Source of the DNA: Diphasiastrum complanatum
Lineage: Eukaryota > Streptophyta > Lycopodiopsida > Lycopodiales > Lycopodiaceae
Direction: 5' to 3'
NCBI GenBank assembly: GCA_029204225.1
Contig: CM055106.1
Location: 35,808,361 to 35,872,360 of the forward strand
DNA length: 64,000 nt
Part shown: positions 54,787-64,000 of the stretch, one piece after another
Numbering within the stretch: position 1 is the stretch's first letter
Layout of the letters: each line of letters opens with the position of its first letter
Translations under genes and position numbers: made by a program
The notes under the pieces: generated by a model
Told to the model about the DNA's origin: nothing
Database searches by the model: none
Seen by the model: the letters and a program-made list of their open reading frames with translations, nothing else

Positions 54787-57092
54787 GAGAAAGTCGAGCA
54801 GGGATTTCTGGTAGGTTATGACAACAATTTGTCATACTATAGAGTCTACATGCCAGACACGAACATTGTGAAAACAGTGAGAGATGTCAGATTTGATGAG
54901 AGCAAGACAATGGCCAATGACAAGTTCTGGAGAGACAGAATTATGACCTGCCGCCAATGATAGAGGGAGCAGAGGACGAGCATGAAAACGAAGATTTTTG
55001 AGTCACCTCCCATTCAAGCGACGAATCTGAAAAAGAAAGATTCGAGAGGCAGCCTGCTGCTACAGATCCTGTAAACCAAAATGGTTCCGGACCGAGCAGA
55101 GCAGACAAAGACAAAGGCATTGCTATCCCAGGAGGATCTCCTAGAAGGTCAACAAGACCACGAAGAGCGCCAACAAGATATGTGCCAGACAGCTTAGCTT
55201 CCACATCAGAAGAATTCTGCGGATTCAGTGGAGAACTACAGACTTTCAAGGAAATAATTGAATGTCCAAAAAAGGACAGATGGATCCAGACCATGAACGA
55301 AGAGATGGAGTCCATGAGGAAGAACCAGGTATGTACGTTGGAGCCATTACCACATAAGCGCAAGACTGTCAAATGCAAATGGGTCTTCAAGCTCAAATAC
55401 GGACTAGATGGAACATCACAAAATACAAGACAAGACTGGTAGCGAAGGGTTTCTCTCAGAGATATGGTATTGACTACTCTGAAACCTTCTCTCCTGTCAT
55501 CAAACATTCGTCCCTACGTCTGTTATTTGCATATGTAGCAGCTTCTGACCTCAGGTTTTCAACATTGTGGACGAGAAGACAGCCTTCTTGCATGGCGAGC
55601 TAGACGAAGAGGTCTATATGGATCAACCCTCAAGATATGTCTCAAATTCACTTCTTGACTATGCATGCAGAATGCATAGAAGCATCTATAGTCTGAAACA
55701 ATCAGCCCGACAATGGTACAAGAAAAAAAATCAAGCCCTGAAATCATTAGGATTCAAGCCTTTGTTGGCTGATTCCAATGTATATGTCAGAGTTACAAAT
55801 GGGCAGATCATCATTATGGCTGTGTATGTGGATGACACTTTGATACTTTGCAGGAGTGAGCAGCTGATTGCTGAAGTGAAGACAGACATCTTGAAACATT
55901 TCGAGATCGTGGATCTGGGAGAAGCCAGGTGTTACCTAGTCTTACAAAATGAAATGGACTATGAGGGAGGTAACTTATATCTTCACCAGTCCAGATACAC
56001 CCAGAAGATCCTAGAGGATTTTGGGATGCTGAACTACAAAGGAGCAAATACTCCAATGCTCGCAGGGACGGTGCTGACAAATGATGATTGTCCAAAGACT
56101 AAGGAAGAGAGAGAATAGATGTAGCTCACACCTTATAGGAAGCTAATAGGATCATTGATGTACCTTGCAGACAACACACGTCCTAATATTGCTTATGCAA
56201 TATTCAGGATGAGCCAATTCTGCACGAATCCAGGCTCGACACATTGGAAGATTGCAAAATGCATTTTGCAATATGTTCAATTAACAAGGAATTATGGATT
56301 GTGTTATTGTCGTGATGCAGGTTTCAGGATACTTTCCTACAGTGATGCTAGCTGGGCATCTCTCAAGGACGATTGTAGAAGTGTCTCGGGAGGATGCACC
56401 ATCACATCAGGAGCAGTAGTTCTCTGGGTCAGCAAGAAGCAGACCATTGTGGCCCAGTCATCTTGCAAAGCAGGGTACGTTGCAGCAGCAAAGATGGCCA
56501 ACGAGATAATCTGGCTAAGGCAGTTCCTGGACGAATCGGACAAAACAAGGAATGAGCCTCTGGTCTTGCAAATGGACAACACCTCTGCAATACACCTGAC
56601 GAAAGATCCTATGCTCCATTCCAGAACAAAGCACATTGCGATCAAGTACCACTTGATCAGGGATCTAATTGAAAAGAAGATGTTGCAGACCACCTTCATC
56701 GGAATGAAGGACATGGTTGCTAATATCTTCACCAAAGCCCTGGAAAAAGGACTGTTTGAGAGACAGAGGAGCAGTCTCGGGATCGTAAAGCTATCATGCT
56801 TTGAGAGGGAGCTGAAAAAACAAAACGTTTCTAATTACAAAGCTTTGCTAGCTTTTAGCCCTCTGCCCAACGAAGATGTTCGTGAACACGAAAGTCAATA
56901 GACACGAATGTAAAAGATTCACGAACGAGAATCTTTTGCGGTCGAGCACGATAAAGTAAGATGACGGAAACGAAACCAATGATGCGACACAAAAAATGTT
57001 GTGAAAGACTTTCTGCCCTCACGCTCCAAAGAGTACCAACAAAGATCATGCAAATACCCAGGAGTACAAAAATCTGATCTGATGGCATGACA
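54784..57092 (+). mobile_element. copia-D plus-strand piece: integrase end, RT, RNase H, LTR
   Basis: Shows KVEQGFLVGYDNN and VRDVRFDE (integrase end), W-I-Q-T-M-N-E-E-M-E-S-M (RT start), MAVYVDDTLILC (RT YVDD active site, about 55820), QFCTNPGSTHWK and SWASLKDDCRS (RNase H), then VANIFTKALEKGLFE. The LTR follows from about 56825 to 57092. Several breaks. Confidence 0.88.
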
Positions 57093-58591
57093 TCAGCAGT
57101 TCTTTCGAAGCTTATCAGAAATATGTGCATAAGCTGCATAGCCAAAGATTCTGACGTGAGACAGGTTGGGCTTTCTACCCCACCATAGCTCGTGTGGTGT
57201 CATGTGAGGGACACCAGACTTACTTGTCCTGTTTTGGATGTATGTTGTTGTAGCTACTGCTTCAGCCCACAGTACCCTTGGAGCCTATAAGTTGCAGTCC
57301 TTCTGTTAATGATACCACGATCATTGCAGAAGTCAGTGAAGCGATTCGAGATGTATTCGCCATCTCAATCTGTTCTGATCTGCTTCACTTTGCTGCTTGT
57401 ACATCTCTCATAACAATTTACATATTCTGTGAATTTATCTAGTGCTTCATATTTGTTTTGAATAAAATACACTCTGGCAAATTTGCTATAGTCATCAAAA
57501 AAGGTTATATAATATTTTGAACCTCCTACTGAGATCACATTGAATGGTTCGCAGATGTCAGAATGCACTAGCTCTAGAATCTTGGTCATTATGTAGGAGT
57601 CTTTGATGAATGGAGTGCGTGACATCTTGCCCTTCAAACATGCATCACAGGTGGTCGAACTGGTTGCATTCGAGATGCTGACCCTTGTTATTTCTCCATG
57701 ATGGCTTGCTTGATAAAGTGCCATTGAGTTCATGTGGCATAGTCTTCTGTGCCACAAAGTATCTGGTGAGTCATCATGAGTCTGATGCACCTGATCTGCA
57801 GGTAGGCGTACCTTCAGATGATATAGGTTTCATTTTCTTCTATCTTGAGTGATCAATGTACTGGTACTGGCGTCAATCACGTTGCACGATTCGTCAGAAA
57901 ACATCACACGCATCCTTGCATCTGCTATTTTTGCTACAGAAAGCAAGTCTTGTTGTAGAGTAGGCAAGAACAGAACTTCTTCGAGTCATCTATCTTTGTC
58001 GTTGGTGTTGAGCCATAGTGAACCAATACCATTCACTTGATAGAATGGCAAATTAGCCACGACCTAGAGTGTATCTGCTGATGTCATGCCATCAAATCAG
58101 ATTTCTGTACTCCTGGATACTTGCATGATATTTGCTGGTACTCTTTGGAGCGTGAGGGCAGAAAGTCTTTCACGACATTTTTCATGTCACGTCGTTGGTT
58201 TTGTTTCCTTCATCTGACTTTCTCATGCTCGACCACAAAAGATTCTCGTTCGCAAATCTTTCGCATTTGTGTCTATTGACTTTCGTGTTCGCGAACATCT
58301 TCGTCAGGCAGAGGGCTGAAAGCTAGCAAAGCTTTGTAATTAGAAACGTTTTGTTTCTTTATCTCCCTCTCAAAAGCATGATAGCTTTATGATCCCGAGA
58401 CTGCTCCTCTGTCTCTCAAATAGTCTTTTGTCCAGTGCTTTGGTGATGATATCAGCAACCACTTCCTTCGTTCCAATGAAGGTGGTCTGCAACATCTTCT
58501 TTTCAATTAGATCCCTTATCAAGTGGTACTTGATCGCAATGTGCTTTGTTCTGGAATGGAGTCAGGTGTGTTGCAGAGGTGTTGTCCATCA
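56566..58591. repeat. Large inverted repeat of RNase H and LTR (arms ~525 bp)
   Basis: 56566-57092 and 58072-58591 are reverse complements (RNase H end, purine-rich junction, LTR), separated by the 979-bp integrase piece. By eye the arms are well above 90 percent alike with small indels. Confidence 0.85.
57093..58071 (-). mobile_element. copia-D minus-strand piece: protease end, GAG-pre-integrase, integrase
   Basis: On the minus strand: LQQDLLSVAKI (end of protease), DTLWHRRLCHMNSMALYQA (pre-integrase), CDACLKGKMSRTPF, ELVHSDICEPFNV and the YYITFFDDYSKFARVYF core of copia integrase, ending near 57093 in sequence that normally precedes the piece starting at 54784. Broken. Confidence 0.85.
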
Positions 58592-59870
58592 GGCGGTTTG
58601 GGAGTTAACCTGATTTCTACAAAGCTATGTGCAAAATGGGGCCTTACAAAGATAAACCCTGTGACTTTTGCCATTAAGCTAGCTGATCAAATGATAGTTC
58701 GTTCGCGAGGAATGGCTGAAGTTATATCTGTCAAAATGCTGGAGTACAGTTCGTCATTACTTTTGTAGTAATGGACTTACCAGAAGCACCAAATGTCTAC
58801 CGAGTCCTATTAAGATGCCCATCGTTACGAGTTGCGCAAGTAATTCATAACTGGGGTACCGAGAAAATCACTTTTGAAAATCGTGAACGTGTAGTCAAGG
58901 TTGATCCTGCAACTTGGACTATCAAACCAGTGGTTCAAAAAGAGGATGATGATTTATCAACAATGGATCATACATGTGATCGACCAGAGAAAACTTTGGG
59001 AGTTCATTATGATTCTCAAACCGATACTATCAACTAGAATGAAGCTCTTGCAACGATTGACTGTACAGCAGGATATATGTGTCAACAAGATAATCAGTCA
59101 GATTTGAGCGAGATTTCATTATTGGATCGAACCTTGGATACATCGATCACCCATCCATTGAATGTGCTGAATGTAGCTTGGATATCAACGGAACTTATAC
59201 CAAATCCGATTGAAGATGAACTCATTCATGTGAGTCATGACTTGACTTATGATGACAATGCAAAGCTTACTGATGAGCAAATTCTAAATCATATGGATCC
59301 GACCAGATTTGGAGTGCGTAATATTCCTGATGAACCAACAATAAAACTACCAAAAGCAGTTATATTGAAGGAAGACAGGATCACATGGTCAATGACGAAG
59401 AAACAAGCCAAGCAACATTTTAATACGATCATGAAATGAGAAAATCCTCCTCAAAAGATTGAGTCAAAGAATGTGCCACCCTTACTGGATAAAGACAAAG
59501 GAAAAGCCAAGGATGATTCTATAAGTCAGAGTTCTAGCAAGACATCATCGTCTAGGAAGTCTTCATCTTTGAAGAAGAGTTTATCTTCTCAAAAGTCATC
59601 ACTTCCATGGTCAATTCCTGCTAAGAAGACTAAGCGAAGATCCAAGACAAGTCCTTTTGACAAAGAACAAGCAGATGTAGTTCAGCATGATATGCCTGAA
59701 CATTTTAAACGTCATACACTAGATGATGTGGTTATCATGTTACCCAAAACAAATAGTGAATCCAAAGAACAGGTGCCAGAATCGAAAGATGTTTATGATG
59801 GCCTAGCTAGAACACAGGCTACGAATCTTGCTGAACCAGGAGAACCAAAAAAAATTGTACAAGTTGGATC
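58592..59870 (+). pseudogene. gypsy-2 protease end and Ser/Lys-rich spacer
   Basis: After the copia-D composite, protease-like sequence resumes (GVNLISTKLCAKWGL, FAIKLADQ, then MDLPEAPNVYRVLLRCP and AQVIHNWG). From 58900 to 59870 a long hydrophilic spacer follows, including a Ser/Lys-rich stretch near 59520-59650 (SSSRKSSSLKKSLSSQKSS). Such long spacers between protease and RT are known in some plant gypsy families. Confidence 0.7.
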
Positions 59871-61250
59871 ACAACTTAATTCTGAACAGTATCAAACACT
59901 CCGAACGTTACTTATTAAGTATCAAGATTGTTTTGCATGGACTTATCAAGATCTGAAGGGTATTCTGACGTTAGTTATTGAACATACCATACCTTTAGTA
60001 CCTAATGCAGTTCCAAAGGCTACAAAGTTCTATCGTTGTAATCCTAATGTTGCGGATCTGATAGGGAAAGAGCTTCAGAGACTGCTTGATGCCGATTTCA
60101 TTTATGAGATCGAACATACAAAATGGGTTTCACCGATTGTCATTGCTCCTAAGAAGAATGGGAAATTGAGAATTTGTGTGAATCTCAAGGCTTTGAACAA
60201 AGTGACGAGGAAGGATCACTTTCCATTACCTTTTATTAAAGGAATTTGGGCCGCCTTGCTGGAGCGGAAGCTTATAGTTTTTTGGATGGATTTAGTGGTT
60301 ACAACCAGGTCAAGATTGAGCTACAGATCATCACAAAACAGCTTCTACAACCGTATGGGGCACTTATGCTTACAAAATAATGTTGTTTGGACTCTATAAT
60401 GCACCAAGTTCATTCCAAAGAGTAATGCGATTTGCTTTTAAAGATTATCTACAGAAATTCCTTGAAATTTACTTGGATGACCTGGGAGTCCATAGTATAG
60501 ATATAGACCACCTGGATCAATTGGAGAAAGTATTTGAAAGATGTCGCAAGTATCAAATTTCCCTAAATCCAGAAAAATGCCAAATATGGGTTTCACACGG
60601 AGTTGTGCTTGGGCATGTGATATCGAGACATGACATTGCCACAAATTATTCTAAAATCAAAGTTATTATGGAATTGCCACCACCAACAACAATTCGTGGA
60701 GTTTATGTGTTTATGGGTCATGCGAACTACTATCGAATTTTTATTATCTTCTTTGCGGATTTAGCAAGACCTATATACAAACTTACTGTTGTTCCTATTT
60801 GGATAGTAGAGGCGTTAGAAGCCTTTGAAAAATTAAAAAAAAAAACATTAATTTCAGCACCAATACTGCGTTTTCCATATTGGACAGTTGAGTTTCATGT
60901 TCAAATTGATGCCTCAAAATAAATTTGGATCAGTTTTGATGCAACCAGGTGACTATAAGAAAGACTATCCAATACGATTTGCAAGCAGACAACTTACAGA
61001 TCCGGAGAAGAACTATTCAACAACAGAACGTGAAGCATTAGCCATGATTTTTTCTGTTCGGAAATTTTGTCATTACCTTATGGAAACACACTTTGCATTT
61101 TATACGGATCACCAACCGTTACTTTACTTGGTGAACAAGACGTGCAATACTTGGCGTATTGCAAGATGGTTACTGTTATTGACTGAATTTGACTTTCGAA
61201 TTGTGGTTCGAAAGGGGGGAAGCAGCATTATCTAGCCGACCACGTTTCGC
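59870..61250 (+). pseudogene. gypsy-2 reverse transcriptase and RNase H
   Basis: RT blocks: DCFAWTYQDLKG, EIEHTKWVSPIVIAPKKNGK, RICVNLKALN, LYNAPSSFQRVM, EIYLDDLGVHS (the YLDD active site, about 60470) and VLGHVISRHDI. RNase H follows at 60888-61235 with RFASRQLTDPEKNYSTTERE-A-L-A and FYTDHQPLLYL. Not intact. Confidence 0.9.
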
Positions 61251-61429
61251 GAATTGAATCCGCACCAGTTAATATTGAAATGGATGATGAATTACCATAC
61301 ATTATTCTATGTAGAAACAGTACATGAGTGGGCAGCAAATATTGTTGAGTACCTGATGCTAGGACAATCGAATGACTTTTGACAAAAGTATAGAAGAGGT
61401 AGTTAATCCATAAGGCTCAACCTTATCAA

Positions 61430-62540
61430 TTGATTGCAGGACAATTGTATCGTCGTGGATCAGACAATATTCTACATAGATGTGTTTTACCGCATGAAAT
61501 ACCAGATTTAATCATGATGGCATGGGCAAAGGACACTTCTCTACAGATATTACTGTTCGCAAACTTTTGCAATCAGGTTGTTGGTGGTCTACGCTTCATA
61601 AGAACACAGAAAATTATATCAGACATGTGATGTTTGCTAGAGAGTACGACGGCCTACTAGACAGAACTATGAACCCTTGCATCCGGTTTTATCGCACGTG
61701 CCATTTGAAAAATGGGGACTGGATTATGTTGATCCTATTCATCCTGCCACGCGAGGATCTCTAGCCCGATACATTATCGTAGCAACTGATTATATGACCA
61801 AGTGGGTTGAAGCCAAAGCTGTCAAAGTTGCTGATGCGAAATCTACTGCCAAGTTTCTCTATGAAAATATTATTATCAGATTTGGATGTCCGATCGAGAT
61901 TGTCAGTGACCGGGGTACACACTTTGTTAATCAAACAATAAAGTGTTTACTGGAAGATTTTTTTTGTTATACACAGATTTAGTACTCCTTATTATCCTAG
62001 AGGGAATGGCCAAGCTGAATCTTCCAATAAGATTCTCTGCACTATTATGACGAAAACAGTTGAAGCGAGTCGATCTGATTGGGAACATAAACTGCATGCA
62101 ACAATATGGGCATTCAAAACCGCTCACAAAAGTAGTACAAATCAAACACCCTTTCAACTGGTTTATGGTCAAGATGCAGTCATGCCGATTGAATTTTCAA
62201 AACCATCTTTACGCATAGCAGCAATTGAACGGTTAAATGATTGATTGTATGAAACAAGATTGATGGCAGTTCATGCGTTAGCAGCAGAGAAAGCCCATCG
62301 TAAGGCATGGCATGATCGTCGATTATACAAAAAGGATCTGAAAGCAAGAGATCTTGCACTGATGTACAAAACCAAGCTGATCAAGAGAAAATTGAAGTTT
62401 ACCTGTGAAGGCCCATATAAAGTGAAGGAAATCCTGAATTATGGAACAGTGATTCTTGAGCACTTGGAGGAAAACGGTTTGATACAATGGCAGTCGATTA
62501 CACAAGTTTTGGCAGCCAGTTCTGCCAGTTCAACAAGCAT
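61430..62540 (+). pseudogene. gypsy-2 integrase
   Basis: Shows CVLPHEIPDLIM at the start, then KWGLDYVDPI, YIIVATDYMTKWVEAKAV and FGCPIEIVSDRGTHF (catalytic-core segments), followed by KLHATIWAFKTAHKSSTNQT and TPFQLVYGQDAVMPIE near the end, and a C-terminal GPYKVKEIL domain. No chromodomain is apparent. Broken. Confidence 0.88.
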
Positions 62541-62613
62541 GATCCAAATGTCTTTTATTTTTATTTGTTTTTCAATTTTTTGTTTTCACTACTTGATTGT
62601 TAATTTCTTTTGA

Positions 62614-64000
62614 AAAAGACAGTAAAAAAAAAATGAGGAAAGACTGATGAGCAAAAGTCAGAATAGTCATCAGAATGGAAAAAGAGAAAGGAAAGTAATT
62701 TCAAAAAGATAATTTTTGATGAAAAATGACTTATAAAATCATTGTTTTGGTCATATGTTGCCTATACAGTATGGAAAACTTTTGATGAGCTTTCAAATTG
62801 TACATCCACTTCAGATATATCTATACTGACTTGGGCAAAGGTTCTTTTCCAAAAAAAGTACATGTTTTTTAGTTAGGCGAATGATCAGCAAAATGCCATT
62901 TTGGGAACCTTCGTCGAGCACCTTACTTACCTCAAAAACCTTCGCTCACATGCTATATGGTCTTAAAATGTCAAAATTAGGTGGGCTATAGGTTCAGATC
63001 TTGAAAAGTTGCATTTATGTCAGTACTTGGGCAAAGGACCCTCTTGGGCGAAGGTTCATCCTTCGCCAACCCTGGAAAACGTTCGTCGGATGGCTTCAGC
63101 ACCTCAAAAACCCTTGCCAAGATTTTTATGCTGCTACCACCTCCACAATAGTAGATTCTGGTGATGCTCTCGGTTTGGTCTCAAGCCTTGCGCAAGTGAT
63201 CCAGTCTATGCTGGATAAGAAAAAAGAAATGGAGTAGCACATCTCAGATATGGGATCTGAGAATACTCTCATCAGCCAGAAAGTTATTCAGCTGGACAAA
63301 GAGTTGAAGATCTCCAAGCAGCATGAAGCTAAATCTGAAGCTCAGCTCACTACAGAATGCGCTTACAACTGCCCAAGATCAAGTGGACAAGGTCGTGCAT
63401 GATGCAAAGCAACAAGTGCAGCTGCTCCAGGGTCAAGTGCATATGGCCTAACAAGATCACACACGTCTCCAAAGTAAATTGGATGTGACCACCCTTGAGT
63501 GTGATGCGTATCTACAGACGCAAATATCTGATCATCCGGTTTCCAAGGCCGCTTTGACAGATTCAAATGTACAACTTCAATTGAGTTGGCAAAGGCTAAA
63601 GCAACCATCAACGCAAATGAAAAGGCTGCCGCTCAAGTGTTGGAAGTTGGACCTAATTTCAGTTTTGGTCATGCCACAATTCTCCCCTCTGCACCAAGTT
63701 GATGCACCTATGAATACAGGGTTGGATTTGGGCATGGACCAGGGTGGAGCCCCTGAAGTTGAAGAACAACAGCCAGTTCCACAGGCAGTGCAACCGGGTC
63801 CATTTTCATCAAGGACCACATCATTGTTCAAAAGACCACTCAGCATCGAGGACCAGATCCAGAGCTTTTTAGCACAACATCCTCATGGCGTGGTGGTTGG
63901 GTCCTTAAGTTTAAGACCTCTGAAATAGAGGCCGGCAAAGAATTGGATAAAATACCCGCATTGGGAGAGCGGCCAGCTTGGAGAGTTACAGTTTTTGAGA
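62614..64000 (+). other. gypsy-2 3' region with extra coding-like sequence
   Basis: After integrase come about 400 bp of AT-rich DNA with purine-rich runs (62615-62710). Next are GCGAAGGTT-type short repeats (62830-63070), then coding-like sequence in more than one frame. It includes a heptad-like, Lys/Glu/Gln-rich part near 63190-63360 and an open frame at 63479-63928 ending with EDQIQSFLAQHPHGVVVGS. A post-integrase ORF is known in some Tat-lineage elements. I cannot name the protein. Alternatively a different element starts here. Confidence 0.45.

Larger units (their letters stand above)
54150..58591. mobile_element. Rearranged Ty1/copia composite (copia-D) inserted in gypsy-2
   Basis: 4442 bp, beginning TGATGAG and ending CATCA, flanked on both sides by GGCGG (54145-54149 and 58592-58596), a 5-bp target duplication. 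Gypsy-2 protease sequence lies immediately outside on each side. Inside, from left: about 600 bp unassigned (54150-54756), a plus-strand piece with integrase end, RT, RNase H and LTR (54784-57092), a minus-strand piece with protease end and integrase (57093-58071), and a minus-strand LTR and RNase H (58072-58591). It is thus made of pieces in both orientations and is broken. Confidence 0.8.
53072..64000 (+). mobile_element. Long Ty3/gypsy element (gypsy-2), interrupted and broken
   Basis: Parts run in gypsy order: end of gag with knuckles, protease (split by the copia-D composite), a long Ser/Lys-rich spacer, RT, RNase H, integrase, and a long 3' part with extra coding-like sequence. The left end is lost at gypsy-3; the right LTR is not seen before the window ends. 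About ten or more breaks. The long spacer, the RT motifs and the extra 3' region suggest a Tat/Ogre-like relative, but the lineage is an inference. Confidence 0.85.

Noticed and set aside
54941-55507. 188-codon minus-strand frame
   Set aside because: Antisense shadow of the copia-D integrase end and RT, which have clear motifs on the plus strand.

Overview
This window is nuclear DNA of a land plant. The evidence is a plant-type U6 snRNA gene with a plant pol III promoter (upstream sequence element plus TATA), two spliced host genes from plant protein families, a tRNA-derived SINE-like piece, and many plant Ty1/copia and Ty3/gypsy LTR retrotransposons primed by tRNA-iMet or tRNA-Asp sites. Frequent long (CT)n/(GA)n tracts and deep nesting of old elements suggest a large, repeat-rich genome. 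The species cannot be fixed from the sequence. No bacterial, organellar or CRISPR-like features were seen.

Layout. 1-4756: left part of a broken Ty3/gypsy element (gypsy-1) with its LTR end, tRNA-Asp primer site, gag, two protease-like domains in a row and the start of RT. 4757-5621: a minus-strand copia fragment. 5622-9450: a non-coding LTR-bounded element (LARD-like) on the minus strand. 9451-12480: a small gag scrap, a lone copia primer site, and about 2.4 kb without recognisable genes. 12483-17050: the start of one copia element (A), with a duplicated primer-site region, abutting a second copia element (B) on the other strand. B carries a foreign open frame of about 1 kb where the reverse transcriptase should be. 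17050-23200: unassigned DNA with a long near-perfect hairpin, a decayed gene, and three tandem-repeat blocks. 23215-23316: the U6 gene. 25278-26897: a G-rich LTR-like block and another copy of copia family B. 26898-30990: mostly AT-rich sequence with a SINE-like piece and perfect palindromes.

Host gene 1 (plus strand, promoter near 30992, coding 33513-35234) encodes a predicted tail-anchored protein of a plant family without known function. Host gene 2 (minus strand, coding ends 47809 and 41345) encodes a probable plastid-targeted protein of another uncharacterised plant family. Its two exons are separated by a 5.75-kb intron that has collected retroelement pieces and microsatellites. Between the two genes lies a cluster of long (CT)n tracts with duplicated flanks.

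50070-64000 is again nested retroelements. They are the front half of copia-C, a minus-strand gypsy gag (gypsy-3), and a long gypsy-2 element running off the right edge. A rearranged 4.4-kb copia composite (copia-D) sits in the gypsy-2 protease region, flanked by a 5-bp target duplication. All the retroelements are fossils except for the open frames noted. The most unusual items are the copia-B chimeric frame, the 18008-18135 hairpin, the U6 gene with a compensated stem change, and the TE-loaded intron of host gene 2.
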